This document shows positions 31,706-39,263 of a stretch of 40,040 nucleotides of DNA, in pieces. Under the pieces are notes generated by a model. The model was not told the DNA's origin. It did not search any database and saw nothing but the letters and a program-made list of their open reading frames with translations. Positions within the stretch are counted from its first letter, which is position 1. Every line of letters starts with the position of its first letter. This stretch comes from Roseomonas sp. CECT 9278. Lineage in GTDB: Bacteria > Pseudomonadota > Alphaproteobacteria > Acetobacterales > Acetobacteraceae. The stretch lies in assembly GCF_918698155.1 (NCBI RefSeq), contig NZ_CAKKLX010000044.1, positions 1 through 40,040 on the forward strand, written 5' to 3'. A program made the position numbers and the translations under genes.

Positions 31706-31727
31706 GCCGCGCGCGGGTGCGCGCGGC
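31706..31727. other. GC-rich hairpin between DUF2946 gene and ycnI
   Basis: GCCGCGCGC (31706-31714), loop GGGT, GCGCGCGGC (31719-31727): a 9-bp perfect stem about 10 nt past the DUF2946 stop. There is no T-run on the minus strand. It may be an attenuator or mRNA-stability hairpin; CTTCGCGAAG (31686-31695) is a second palindrome closer to ycnI. Confidence 0.4.
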
Positions 31728-31737
31728 GTGTCGGTCG

Positions 31738-32115
31738 TCAGGCGAAGGCGGGTGGTGCGCGGGGTGCGAAGGGCGGCGCGCGGGCCGGTGGCGGCAGGGT
31801 CTCGGCGCCGGCGACGTGCCAGGCGCGCCCTTCCCCCGCCCAGGCGAAGGCAGGCACGGCGGGTGGCGTTGGCAGCGTGGTCGGCGCCAGCCCGGTGCAC
31901 ACCACGCAGGCCCCCGCGCCGCCGTCCGCTTCCGGCAGCGCATGCCCGTCGGGGCCAACGATGATGGTACGCTCGCCCCCCGACGGCGAGCACAGCACGG
32001 TGAGCAGCCCCGCCGGCGTCGCGGCCATCGCCAGGCAATGCGCCGGCGCCAGCGCCACCTGCACCAGCAGGATGACGACGATCAGGCGCGCGATGCTGCG
32101 TAGCGGGCCGGGCAC
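31738..32115 (-). CDS. DUF2946-like exported Cys protein
   Basis: About 125 residues if started at the GTG at 32113-32115; a TTG at 32149-32151 is another option, and neither has a convincing Shine-Dalgarno. The N-terminus is a single hydrophobic segment (ARLIVVILLVQVALAPAHCLA) followed by cysteines in AHCLAM, TVLCSP and CVVCTG (residues 27, 42, 70, 73). This spacing is like DUF2946 proteins found with copper genes. The C-terminal third is Pro/Ala-rich and probably disordered. It is upstream of ycnI in a run of copper-related genes. The assignment to DUF2946 is by pattern only. Confidence 0.65.
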   Translation of the reverse strand: MPGPLRSIARLIVVILLVQVALAPAHCLAMAATPAGLLTVLCSPSGGERTIIVGPDGHALPEADGGAGACVVCTGLAPTTLPTPPAVPAFAWAGEGRAWHVAGAETLPPPARAPPFAPRAPPAFA

Positions 32116-32160
32116 GGGTGCGGGCTTACCGCCTCGCCGCGGCGCGGGCAAGCGCGCCGG

Positions 32161-32712
32161 TCAGGCCGCCGCGCGCGCCGCCAGGTCGTAGTCGACCTCC
32201 GGCGTATAGACCGACGCCTCCTTGCCCAGGCGCGAGGAGAACAGCGTGAAGTGCTGCACGCGCACCAGCGCCGCGCGGAACAGGTTGTGCGCCTGGACAT
32301 AGGCAACGACCTTGTCCGGCGGCGCGCGATCGACGCGCGCGAGCGTGACATGCGGCGAGAACCGCTTGCGTTCCGGCGGCAGCCCGATGCGCTGCAGCGC
32401 CGTCTCGATCTTGCCCTGCAGGTGCGTCAGCGTGTCGTTGCGTTCCGCGCCCACCCACAGCGACTGGATGCGGCCGGCCTTCTCGAAGGTGCCGACGCCA
32501 CGCAGCGCCAGGTCGAAGGCCTGGCCGCGGATCACCGCCAGCGCGTCGTCGACCTCCTGCGCGCGCCAGTTCTCGATCTCGCCGATGAAGCGCAGCGTCA
32601 GGTGGTAGTTGTCGGGCGGGACCCAGCGCGCACCCGGAATGCCGCCGGCGAGGCCGGCGACTTCGGAGCGGATGTCCGGGGGGAGACCGAAGGCGACGAA
32701 CAGGCGCAGCAT
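32161..32712 (-). CDS. thpR: RNA 2',3'-cyclic phosphodiesterase
   Basis: A 183-residue member of the 2H phosphoesterase superfamily (formerly 2'-5' RNA ligase). The two catalytic HxT motifs are at H37 (YHLTL) and H121 (PHVTL), about 84 residues apart as expected, and the N-terminus MLRLFVAFGLPPDI is typical. It opens 2',3'-cyclic phosphates on RNA ends to 2'-phosphates. It starts 21 nt downstream of the esterase gene on the same strand and precedes the copper genes, so it may share their transcript. Complete length. Confidence 0.92.
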   Translation of the reverse strand: MLRLFVAFGLPPDIRSEVAGLAGGIPGARWVPPDNYHLTLRFIGEIENWRAQEVDDALAVIRGQAFDLALRGVGTFEKAGRIQSLWVGAERNDTLTHLQGKIETALQRIGLPPERKRFSPHVTLARVDRAPPDKVVAYVQAHNLFRAALVRVQHFTLFSSRLGKEASVYTPEVDYDLAARAAA

Positions 32713-32733
32713 GGGAGCCCCCAGTTGCGCGGG

Positions 32734-33414
32734 TCAGCCCGTGGGCACCCGCGCCAGCAGCGATTCGACCGCGGGCAGCATGCGACGGACCAGTTCCGCG
32801 ACGCCAGCTTCATTGGGATGAATACGGTCGGGCTGGTTGAGGGTTGCCTCCCCGGCGACGCCGTCGAGCAGGAAGGGGTAGAAGACCACGTCGGGGCGCT
32901 GTTCCGACAGCCGCGCGAAGGTGCCGGCGAAGTCGCGCCCGTAGTCGGCGCCGAGGTTGGGCGGTGCGAGCATCCCCGCCAGCATGGCCGGCAGGTTGCG
33001 CTGCTTCAGCGCATCCAGGATGGCCGTCAGGTTCGCCGCACTCGCGCGCGGTTCGATCCCGCGCAGCCCGTCATTGCCGCCCAGCGCCACGATCACCGCA
33101 TCCGGCCGGTCCGCCAGCGCCCAGTCCAGCCGCGCGCGCCCGCCCGCGGTGGTGTCGCCGGACACGCCGGCATCGATCACGCGCACCTGGCGGCCGCGCT
33201 CGCGCAGCGCGGCTTCCAGGCGCGCCGGCAGGCCCTGGCCGCGCGGCAGGCCGTAGCCGGCGGTGATGGAATCGCCCAGCATCATCAGCCGGATCTCGCG
33301 CGCCGCGGCGGGCGTGGCCAACAGCAGCGGCAACACTCCGATACAGCCCGACAGTTTGCGGATCGCCGCGCGGCGCCCATATCGGACCGGAAGCCGCGGA
33401 ACCAGAACGCCCAT
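32734..33414 (-). CDS. tesA: SGNH/GDSL esterase, TesA-like thioesterase I/lysophospholipase
   Basis: A 226-residue exported hydrolase. The nucleophile S49 is in block I (MLGDSITAGYG), block III GGND is at 112-115, and the D196-x-x-H199 dyad (DRIHPNEAG) completes the triad. A signal sequence (residues about 12-38, ending TPAAA) implies a periplasmic location. The ATG at 33412-33414 shares two bases with the opposite start codon of the ABC ATPase gene. The divergent tesA/ybbA-ybbP order is the same as in E. coli, which supports the name. A shorter form starting at an internal GTG would have a poor signal peptide. Confidence 0.88.
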   Translation of the reverse strand: MGVLVPRLPVRYGRRAAIRKLSGCIGVLPLLLATPAAAREIRLMMLGDSITAGYGLPRGQGLPARLEAALRERGRQVRVIDAGVSGDTTAGGRARLDWALADRPDAVIVALGGNDGLRGIEPRASAANLTAILDALKQRNLPAMLAGMLAPPNLGADYGRDFAGTFARLSEQRPDVVFYPFLLDGVAGEATLNQPDRIHPNEAGVAELVRRMLPAVESLLARVPTG

Positions 33415-34162
33415 GGATGCCCTTCCACATCTCGACCCGGCCCATCCCGGGCACGCCCCGCAGCGGGGCGGGACGCCGGCCGGATCGTCGTTGATCCAGG
33501 CCCTGAACCTGTCCTTCCAGGTGAGGGCGCAGGCCGGCGAGATCAATATCCTGCGCGGCGTGGACCTGGCGGTCGGCGCGGGCGAGGCGGTGGGCATCGT
33601 CGGCCCCTCGGGCTCGGGCAAGACCTCGCTGCTGATGCTGCTGGCGGGGCTGGATCGCCCGACCGGGGGCACGCTGTCGGTCGCCGGCCACGACCTGACG
33701 CGCATGGACGAGGACCGGCTCGCGGTGTTCCGGCGCGACCACGTCGGGATCGTCTTCCAGGCCTTCCACCTGGTCCCGACCATGACCGCGCTGGAGAATG
33801 TCGCGGTGCCGCTGGAATTCGCCGGCCGCGCCGATGCCTTCGACCGCGCCGAGGCCGCGTTGCGCTCGGTCGGCCTGGGTCATCGCCTGACGCATTATCC
33901 CGGCCAGCTGTCGGGCGGCGAGCAGCAGCGCGTCGCCCTGGCCCGCGCCTTCGTGGCGGAACCCAAGCTGCTGCTGGCGGACGAGCCGACCGGCAACCTC
34001 GATCGCGGCACCGGCGGGCAGGTCATGGACCTGCTGTTCGGCCTGCGCGAGCAGTTCGGCACCACCCTGCTGCTGATCACCCACGATCCGCTGCTGGCCG
34101 AACGCTGCGAGCGCCAGGTGCGCATCGAGGACGGCCGGATCGTCAGCGACGGCGCGCGCTGA
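33413..34162 (+). CDS. ybbA: ABC transporter ATP-binding protein, YbbA/LolD-like
   Basis: A 249-residue ATPase. Walker A (GPSGSGKT) at 64-71, Q-loop Q116, signature LSGGEQQR at 166-173, Walker B LLLADE at 186-191 and the D-loop NLD are all intact. The first 25 residues are a Pro/His-rich extension and the true start could lie further in. It ends 1 nt before the permease ATG, so the two form one exporter of the MacB/LolCDE group. The proposed role of YbbAP is export or removal of hydrophobic compounds from the membrane, alongside the TesA esterase. That function is inferred from synteny. Confidence 0.92.
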   Translation: MDALPHLDPAHPGHAPQRGGTPAGSSLIQALNLSFQVRAQAGEINILRGVDLAVGAGEAVGIVGPSGSGKTSLLMLLAGLDRPTGGTLSVAGHDLTRMDEDRLAVFRRDHVGIVFQAFHLVPTMTALENVAVPLEFAGRADAFDRAEAALRSVGLGHRLTHYPGQLSGGEQQRVALARAFVAEPKLLLADEPTGNLDRGTGGQVMDLLFGLREQFGTTLLLITHDPLLAERCERQVRIEDGRIVSDGAR

Positions 34163-34163
34163 G

Positions 34164-36662
34164 ATGAAGACCCTGGGCCTGGCCTGGCGCTTCGCGCGGC
34201 GGGATCTGCGCGGCGGCGTGGCCGGGTTGCGCATCGTGCTGGCCTGCCTGGCGCTGGGCGTCGCGGCCATCACCGCGGTCGGCACGCTGCGCGCCGGCGT
34301 CGAGGCCGGCATCGCCGCCGATGGCGCCCGCATCCTGGGCGGCGAGGTCGAGGTCGCGTCCCAACAGGGCGCGCTGCCGCAGACGGTGGCCGACTGGGCC
34401 ACGGCGCGCGGCGCGCGGCTGTCGCGCATCACGCAGATGCGCGCCATGGCGGTGGCGCCGGATGGCGAGCGCACCCTGGTCGAACTCAAGGCAGTCGACG
34501 AGGCCTATCCGCTGTTCGGCGAATTGCTGCTCGACCCGCCCGGCATCCTGATGCCCGGGGAGGTGGTGGTCGAACGCATCGTGGCCGATCGTCTGGGTAT
34601 CGAGCCGGGTGCGACGATCCGGCTCGGCGATGCCAGCTTCCGGTTGCGCGGCGTGATCCTGGCGGAGCCCGACAAGGTCGCGAGCCCCGCCATCTTCGGC
34701 CCGCGCGCCATGATCGCGCTGGCCGACCTGCCCGCCACCGGGCTGATCCAGCCGGGCAGCCTGGCCAATTGGGAAGTGCGGATGGCGCTGCCCGAAGGGA
34801 CCGCGCGCCAGGCCTTCGCGAATGAGCTGCGCGCCGCCTTCCCGCAGAATGGCTGGCGCATCCGCACCGCCGACGCGGCGGCGCCGTCGGTCAACCGCTT
34901 CGTCGACCGCGCCGCCTTCTTCCTGACCTTGGCGAGCCTGACGGCGCTGCTGGTCGGCGGCATCGGCGTGGCCACCGGCGTACGGTCGTGGCTCGACCAG
35001 CGGGCGCGCACCATCGCGACGCTGCGCTGCCTGGGCGCCTCGCCGGGCGTGATCTTCGCGACCTACCTGATGCAGGTGCTGGCGCTGTCGGCGCTGGGCA
35101 TCGCCATCGGGCTGGCGGCGGGGTTCGGGCTGACCATGCTGGGCGCCTGGGCGCTGGCGGATGCGCTGCCGGTGCCGCCGCGCATGGGCGTCTATCCGGC
35201 GCCGCTGGGGCTGGCGGCGGCCTATGGGCTGCTGACCGCGCTGGCCTTCGCGCTGTGGCCGCTGGGGCGCGCCATGGAGATCCCGGGTGCGGCGCTGTTC
35301 CGCGATGCGCTGCAGCCCTCGGGCGCGCGGCCGCGCATCGCGCTGGTGGCGGCCACGGTCGCGGCGGGCGCGGCGCTCGCGGCGCTGGTCGTGGGCACGG
35401 CGGAGAACCGCTTCTTCGCGGTGTCCTTCGTGGGCGGCGCGCTCGGCACGCTGCTGGTGTTCCGGCTCGGTGCCTTCGCGCTGATGCGCGTGGCGCGGCG
35501 CTTCCGCGGCGTGCGGCGGCCGGCGCTGCGGCTTGGCCTGGCGAACCTGCACCGGCCCGGTGCGCCGACGCCGCTGATCCTGGTCTCGCTCGGCATCGGG
35601 CTGACCACCCTGGCCGCCGTCGCGCTCATCGAGGGCAATCTGCGCCGGCAGATCGCCGAGCAATTGCCCGAGGCCGCGCCGAATTTCTATTTCATCGACA
35701 TCCAGTCCGACCAGGCGCGCGACTTCGACCGCGTGGCGCTGGCGCAACCCAGCGTCAGCGAGGTGAAGCGCGTGCCATCCCTCCGCGCGCGCATCGTGGC
35801 GGTGAACGGCGTGCCGGCCGACCAGGTCCGCACCACGCCCGAGACCGCCTGGGCGCTGCGCGGCGACCGTGGCCTGACCTATGCCGCCACGCCGCCCGAG
35901 GGCACGCGCATCGCGCAGGGCCAGTGGTGGGCGGCGGATTATCGCGGCGAACCGCTGGTGTCGTTCGACACCAACCTGGCGCGCGGCTGGGGCGTGGGGA
36001 TCGGCGACACCATCACCGTCAACGTGCTCGGCCGGGACATCCCGCTGCGCATCGCCAACCTGCGCGACATCGAATGGCGCGGGCTCGGGCTGAACTTCGT
36101 GCTGGTGGCGTCGCCCGGCCTGCTGGAAGCCGCGCCGCACACGCACATCGCGACGCTGCGGTCCGATACGGCGCGCGAGGGCGCCGTGCTGCGCGCGATC
36201 AGCGAGGCCTTCCCGAATGTCTCCGGCATCCGGGTGCGCGATGCGCTGGAGCAGGTCGCCGCGCTGCTGGGGCGGATCGGCACGGCGCTGTCGGCGACGG
36301 CCTCGCTCACCCTCGCGGCCGGGGCGCTGGTGCTGGCCGGCGCGGTGGCGGCGGGGCAGCGGCGGCGGGTGCGCGACGCGGTGGTGCTCAAGACCGTGGG
36401 CGCCACGCGGGCGCAGATCCGGCGCGCCTTCCTGGTCGAATTCGGCCTGCTGGGCGCGACCGCCGGCATCATCGCGGCGGCGGCCGGCACGGCGGCGGCC
36501 TGGGGCGTGGTGCGCTATATCCTGGCGGCGGACTGGGTCTTCCTGCCGGGGACCCTGGCCGTGGTCGTGCTGGCCTGCACCGCGCTGACGCTGGGCTTCG
36601 GCTATGCCGGGACGGCGCTGGCGCTGCGCGCGCGCCCCGCGCCGTACCTGCGCAACGAATAA
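34164..36662 (+). CDS. ybbP: FtsX-like ABC transporter permease, YbbP-type
   Basis: An 832-residue permease. It has an N-terminal helix (about residues 20-42), a large periplasmic domain to about 250, and a core of three helices near 250-370 with VATGVRSWLDQRARTIATLRCLGASPGVI. A second membrane cluster is near 390-440, then a second periplasmic domain from about 490 to 690. FtsX-type helices near 710-825 end in RRVRDAVVLKTVGATRAQIRRAFLVE. The duplicated FtsX modules are typical of YbbP and larger than LolC/E. The gene starts one base after ybbA. It would form a dimer-like exporter with YbbA, acting on envelope lipids or peptides. Confidence 0.9.
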   Translation: MKTLGLAWRFARRDLRGGVAGLRIVLACLALGVAAITAVGTLRAGVEAGIAADGARILGGEVEVASQQGALPQTVADWATARGARLSRITQMRAMAVAPDGERTLVELKAVDEAYPLFGELLLDPPGILMPGEVVVERIVADRLGIEPGATIRLGDASFRLRGVILAEPDKVASPAIFGPRAMIALADLPATGLIQPGSLANWEVRMALPEGTARQAFANELRAAFPQNGWRIRTADAAAPSVNRFVDRAAFFLTLASLTALLVGGIGVATGVRSWLDQRARTIATLRCLGASPGVIFATYLMQVLALSALGIAIGLAAGFGLTMLGAWALADALPVPPRMGVYPAPLGLAAAYGLLTALAFALWPLGRAMEIPGAALFRDALQPSGARPRIALVAATVAAGAALAALVVGTAENRFFAVSFVGGALGTLLVFRLGAFALMRVARRFRGVRRPALRLGLANLHRPGAPTPLILVSLGIGLTTLAAVALIEGNLRRQIAEQLPEAAPNFYFIDIQSDQARDFDRVALAQPSVSEVKRVPSLRARIVAVNGVPADQVRTTPETAWALRGDRGLTYAATPPEGTRIAQGQWWAADYRGEPLVSFDTNLARGWGVGIGDTITVNVLGRDIPLRIANLRDIEWRGLGLNFVLVASPGLLEAAPHTHIATLRSDTAREGAVLRAISEAFPNVSGIRVRDALEQVAALLGRIGTALSATASLTLAAGALVLAGAVAAGQRRRVRDAVVLKTVGATRAQIRRAFLVEFGLLGATAGIIAAAAGTAAAWGVVRYILAADWVFLPGTLAVVVLACTALTLGFGYAGTALALRARPAPYLRNE

Positions 36663-36776
36663 TGCGCCGGGCCGTGCCGCGACCGGGGCGGCGGGCGTCG
36701 TGGCCTGCTTCTGCCCGGCGCGCGGTTCTGGTAGTGTGCAGCGCCGGTAGACGTCCCGCCCGCACAAGGATTCACC

Positions 36777-37379
36777 ATGTCACAGACCCCCCGTTCGCGC
36801 CTGACGCTGGCCGCGTTCGTCGCCCTCCCGCTGCTCGGCCTCGGTGCCTGCGCGACCACCCCGCCCCAGCCGGTGACCCCGCCGGCGCCGGTGGTCGTCT
36901 CGACCGCCAAGGAAGCCGTCGGCGTGGTGCAGAGCGTCAACGCCCGCACGCGCCAGGTCGCCATCCGCACGCCGAGCGACGGCACCGTCACCCTGGTGGC
37001 CGGCCCCGAGATCCAGAACTTCGCCCGCATCCGCCGCGGTGACCGCGTGCGCGTCCGGTTCGAGGAAGCGGTCGCGGTCCAGCTGACCCCGCGCGGCACC
37101 AACCTGCCGGCCGAGATCGATGTCGGCGCCGCCCGCGCGCCCGCCGGCACCCGCCCCGCCGGTGCGGTCGTGACCACGGTGCGCGACACCGTCACCGTCA
37201 ATTCGGTGGACACCACGGCCAATACCGTGACCTTCACCTCCTCGCGCGGGGTGCGCCGCACCGTGGCCGTGCGCTCGCCGGAGATGCAGGCCTTCATCCG
37301 CACGGTCCAGCCGGGCCAGCGGGTGAATGTCGCGATCGCCGAGGCCACCGCCATCTCGGTCGAGCGCGCCGAGCGCTGA
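36777..37379 (+). CDS. Lipoprotein with a duplicated module
   Basis: A 200-residue lipoprotein: basic N-terminus, hydrophobic stretch and lipobox LGAC (C25), then a Pro-rich linker to about residue 45. Residues 49-102 and 139-194 align with each other: VQSVNARTRQVAI with VNSVDTTANTVTF, PEIQNFARIRRGDRVRVRFEEAVAV with PEMQAFIRTVQPGQRVNVAIAEATAI. Both modules look like small beta barrels of the type that bind polymer or nucleic acid, but no family was recognised. AAGGA lies 6 nt before the ATG. It is 114 bp after the exporter and may be its own unit. Function unknown. Confidence 0.75.
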   Translation: MSQTPRSRLTLAAFVALPLLGLGACATTPPQPVTPPAPVVVSTAKEAVGVVQSVNARTRQVAIRTPSDGTVTLVAGPEIQNFARIRRGDRVRVRFEEAVAVQLTPRGTNLPAEIDVGAARAPAGTRPAGAVVTTVRDTVTVNSVDTTANTVTFTSSRGVRRTVAVRSPEMQAFIRTVQPGQRVNVAIAEATAISVERAER

Positions 37380-37387
37380 CGCCCGCC

Positions 37388-37409
37388 GCCCCGCCCCCCA
37401 GGGCGGGGC
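37388..37409 (+). terminator. GC hairpin after the lipoprotein gene
   Basis: GCCCCGCCC (37388-37396), loop CCCA, GGGCGGGGC (37401-37409): a 9-bp perfect stem 9 nt after the stop codon. No T-run follows, so termination efficiency is doubtful. Confidence 0.4.
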
Positions 37410-37447
37410 ACCCCGGGGCGGGTCGCCGAGATCGATTCGGTTCCCCG

Positions 37448-37475
37448 TTGATCCCGATGAAGAAATCTCCATATT
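37448..37475 (+). promoter_or_regulatory. Promoter candidate for the Bax-inhibitor gene
   Basis: TTGATC (37448-37453), 16-nt spacer, CATATT (37470-37475): each hexamer matches consensus at four of six positions, in an AT-richer segment. This leaves a leader of about 40 nt containing small alternative hairpins. Confidence 0.38.
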
Positions 37476-37485
37476 CAGCGTCCGT

Positions 37486-37509
37486 GGGGAATCCTCCCCC
37501 TTGAAGGAG
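37486..37509 (+). promoter_or_regulatory. Possible alternative leader hairpins over the ribosome-binding site
   Basis: GGGGA (37486-37490) can pair with TCCCC (37495-37499). Alternatively CTCC (37494-37497) can pair with the GGAG (37506-37509) of the Shine-Dalgarno sequence. The two are mutually exclusive and could control access to the start at 37521. Alphaproteobacterial ybhL genes are known to carry a leader RNA motif; whether this is one was not testable here. Confidence 0.3.
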
Positions 37510-37520
37510 TTTCAGTCGTC

Positions 37521-38309
37521 ATGGCCTTGGGTCCCGACACTCGATACACGACGGGTGCGCCTGGCTGGGGTCGCACCGCGACCGCCGACGCGGCCGCCGT
37601 CGATGCCGGCCTGCGGTCCTATATGCTCCGGGTCTACAACTGGATGGCGTCGGGGCTGCTGCTGACCGGCATCGTCGCCTATGTCATCGCCTCGACCCCG
37701 GAGCTGATGCAGCTGTTCTGGTCGGTCGGCCGTGCCCCGTCGGGCGCGCGCGTCGTCTCGCCGACCATCCTCGGCTGGGTCGCGATGCTCTCGCCTCTCG
37801 CCTTCGTCCTGGTCTTCTCGTTCGGCATCAACCGCATGAGCAAGGGCACGGCGCAGGTGCTGTTCTGGCTGTTCGCCGCGGCCATGGGCGCCAGCCTGTC
37901 GAACATCTTCCTGCGCTACACCGGCCAGTCCATCGCCACGACGTTCTTCATCACCTCGGCGATGTTCGCGGGCATCAGCCTGTATGGCTACACCACGAAG
38001 GCCGACCTGACGAAGATGGGCAGCTTCATGATGATGGGCCTGATCGGCATCATCATCGCGTCGCTGGTCAACATCTTCCTGGCGTCCTCGGCGCTGGCCT
38101 TCGCCATCAGCATCATCGGCGTGGTCGTCTTCGTCGGCCTCACGGCCTACGACACGCAGCGGATCAAGGCCGACTACCTGGCCTATTCCTACGCCGAGGG
38201 CACGCAGGAGGCCGGCAAGCGGTCCGTGATGGATGCGCTGGGCCTGTACCTCAACTTCGTGAACCTGTTCCAGCTGCTGCTGTCGCTGATCGGCAACCGG
38301 CAGGAGTGA
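37521..38309 (+). CDS. Bax inhibitor-1/YccA family membrane protein
   Basis: A 262-residue protein of the YbhL/YccA (BI-1, LFG) family. The N-terminal 30 residues are polar; then follow about seven hydrophobic helices, from YNWMASGLLLTGIVAYVIAS (38-57) to the last near 240. The conserved TAYDTQRIK segment near residue 210 carries the Asp of the pH-sensing di-aspartyl pair. The YAEGTQEAGKRSVMDALGLYLNFVNLF ending is typical. Such proteins act as pH-sensitive calcium leak channels or modulate FtsH proteolysis. AGGAG lies 11 nt before the ATG, a rather long spacing. A strong terminator follows. Monocistronic. Confidence 0.95.
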   Translation: MALGPDTRYTTGAPGWGRTATADAAAVDAGLRSYMLRVYNWMASGLLLTGIVAYVIASTPELMQLFWSVGRAPSGARVVSPTILGWVAMLSPLAFVLVFSFGINRMSKGTAQVLFWLFAAAMGASLSNIFLRYTGQSIATTFFITSAMFAGISLYGYTTKADLTKMGSFMMMGLIGIIIASLVNIFLASSALAFAISIIGVVVFVGLTAYDTQRIKADYLAYSYAEGTQEAGKRSVMDALGLYLNFVNLFQLLLSLIGNRQE

Positions 38310-38336
38310 ACCGCCCCGCCCGCGGGCGGATGGTGG

Positions 38337-38375
38337 AAGGGCCCCGGGGAGCGATCCCCGGGGCCCTTTTCTTTT
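38337..38375 (+). terminator. Strong intrinsic terminator after the Bax-inhibitor gene
   Basis: A perfect 14-bp stem, AAGGGCCCCGGGGA (38337-38350) with TCCCCGGGGCCCTT (38355-38368), loop GCGA, followed by TTCTTTT. It starts 27 nt after the stop codon and separates this gene from the sulfotransferase-like gene. Confidence 0.92.
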
Positions 38376-38401
38376 GCCCCGCCGCGCCGTAACGCGACGC
38401 C

Positions 38402-39196
38402 ATGGCCCCGCCGATCCTGGTCACCATCGCCACCCAGCGCAGCGGGACGAAGTTCCTCGGCGCCTGCCTGAACGGCGGCGACGCGGTGCGATCCTTCAGC
38501 GAACCCTTCAAGCCGCCGCCACCGACCAGCCCCTTCGCCGCCTTCGCGGTCGCCTGGATGGCGCGCCAGCCGGGCTTCGCCTTCCGCGACACCGAGATCG
38601 CGGCGATGCTCGACGCCTTCCTCGATACCCTGGCGGCGGAGGCCGCGGCGCAGGGGCGCATCGCGCACCTGGATGTGATGTACAACAACCTTGGCGCCTT
38701 CACCGGGGCCTGGACCTGGCCGGTGCGCCCGGCGGGCGAGAGCACGCTGTGCCGCGTGTTGCGCGCCCGTGGCGCGCGCATCATCCACCTGGTGCGTGAC
38801 AGCCTGGCCGACTGCGTGGCGAGCACGCTGATCGCCGAACAGCGCGGCTATCATCGCCGCACGCCCCTGCCGCCGGGCGATCCGGCGCTGCGGCTCACCG
38901 CCGACCTCGCGGCGGCGGAACGGCAGATGCGCGACATCCTGGCGGCGCGCGCCTTCGTGCGGCGGGCCTTCCGCGGCCACGACGCCTGGGTGGAACTGGC
39001 CTATCCGGATTTCATCGATGGCCAGGCGCTGGCCCCGCAGGCCGCCGCGCGGCTGGCCGGCCTGGCTGGGTTGCCGGCGGGCCGTGCCGTGGCCGGACCC
39101 TGCCCCCTGCATCCCACCGCGCCCGACCGGGCCATGGTGGTCACCAACTGGGATGCGCTGGTCGCGCTCGAGGCGCGGATGCGCGCGGCCGGCTGA
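38402..39196 (+). CDS. Sulfotransferase-like protein
   Basis: A 264-residue protein with the PAPS 5'-phosphosulfate loop TQRSGTKFL at 11-19 and the 3'-phosphate-binding segment HLVRDSLADCVASTLIAEQRGYH near residues 123-144, as in Stf0-type and other bacterial sulfotransferases. It would transfer sulfate from PAPS to a carbohydrate, lipid or other alcohol. The ATG at 38402 directly follows the preceding terminator, with little room for a promoter and no clear Shine-Dalgarno. No sulfate-activation genes are in view. Acceptor unknown; the C-terminal 60 residues are less conserved-looking. Confidence 0.78.
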   Translation: MAPPILVTIATQRSGTKFLGACLNGGDAVRSFSEPFKPPPPTSPFAAFAVAWMARQPGFAFRDTEIAAMLDAFLDTLAAEAAAQGRIAHLDVMYNNLGAFTGAWTWPVRPAGESTLCRVLRARGARIIHLVRDSLADCVASTLIAEQRGYHRRTPLPPGDPALRLTADLAAAERQMRDILAARAFVRRAFRGHDAWVELAYPDFIDGQALAPQAAARLAGLAGLPAGRAVAGPCPLHPTAPDRAMVVTNWDALVALEARMRAAG

Positions 39197-39263
39197 CACC
39201 GGCCGGGCCCGCAGGGGCGGGCGGGAAGCGCCGCGACGCGCGCCGCCGGCCCCTGGCGCGGTC

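Noticed and set aside
34143..36767. Long minus-strand frame antisense to ybbP
   Set aside because: Arg/Gly/Ala/Gln-rich translation with no domain; ybbP on the other strand has clear FtsX features.
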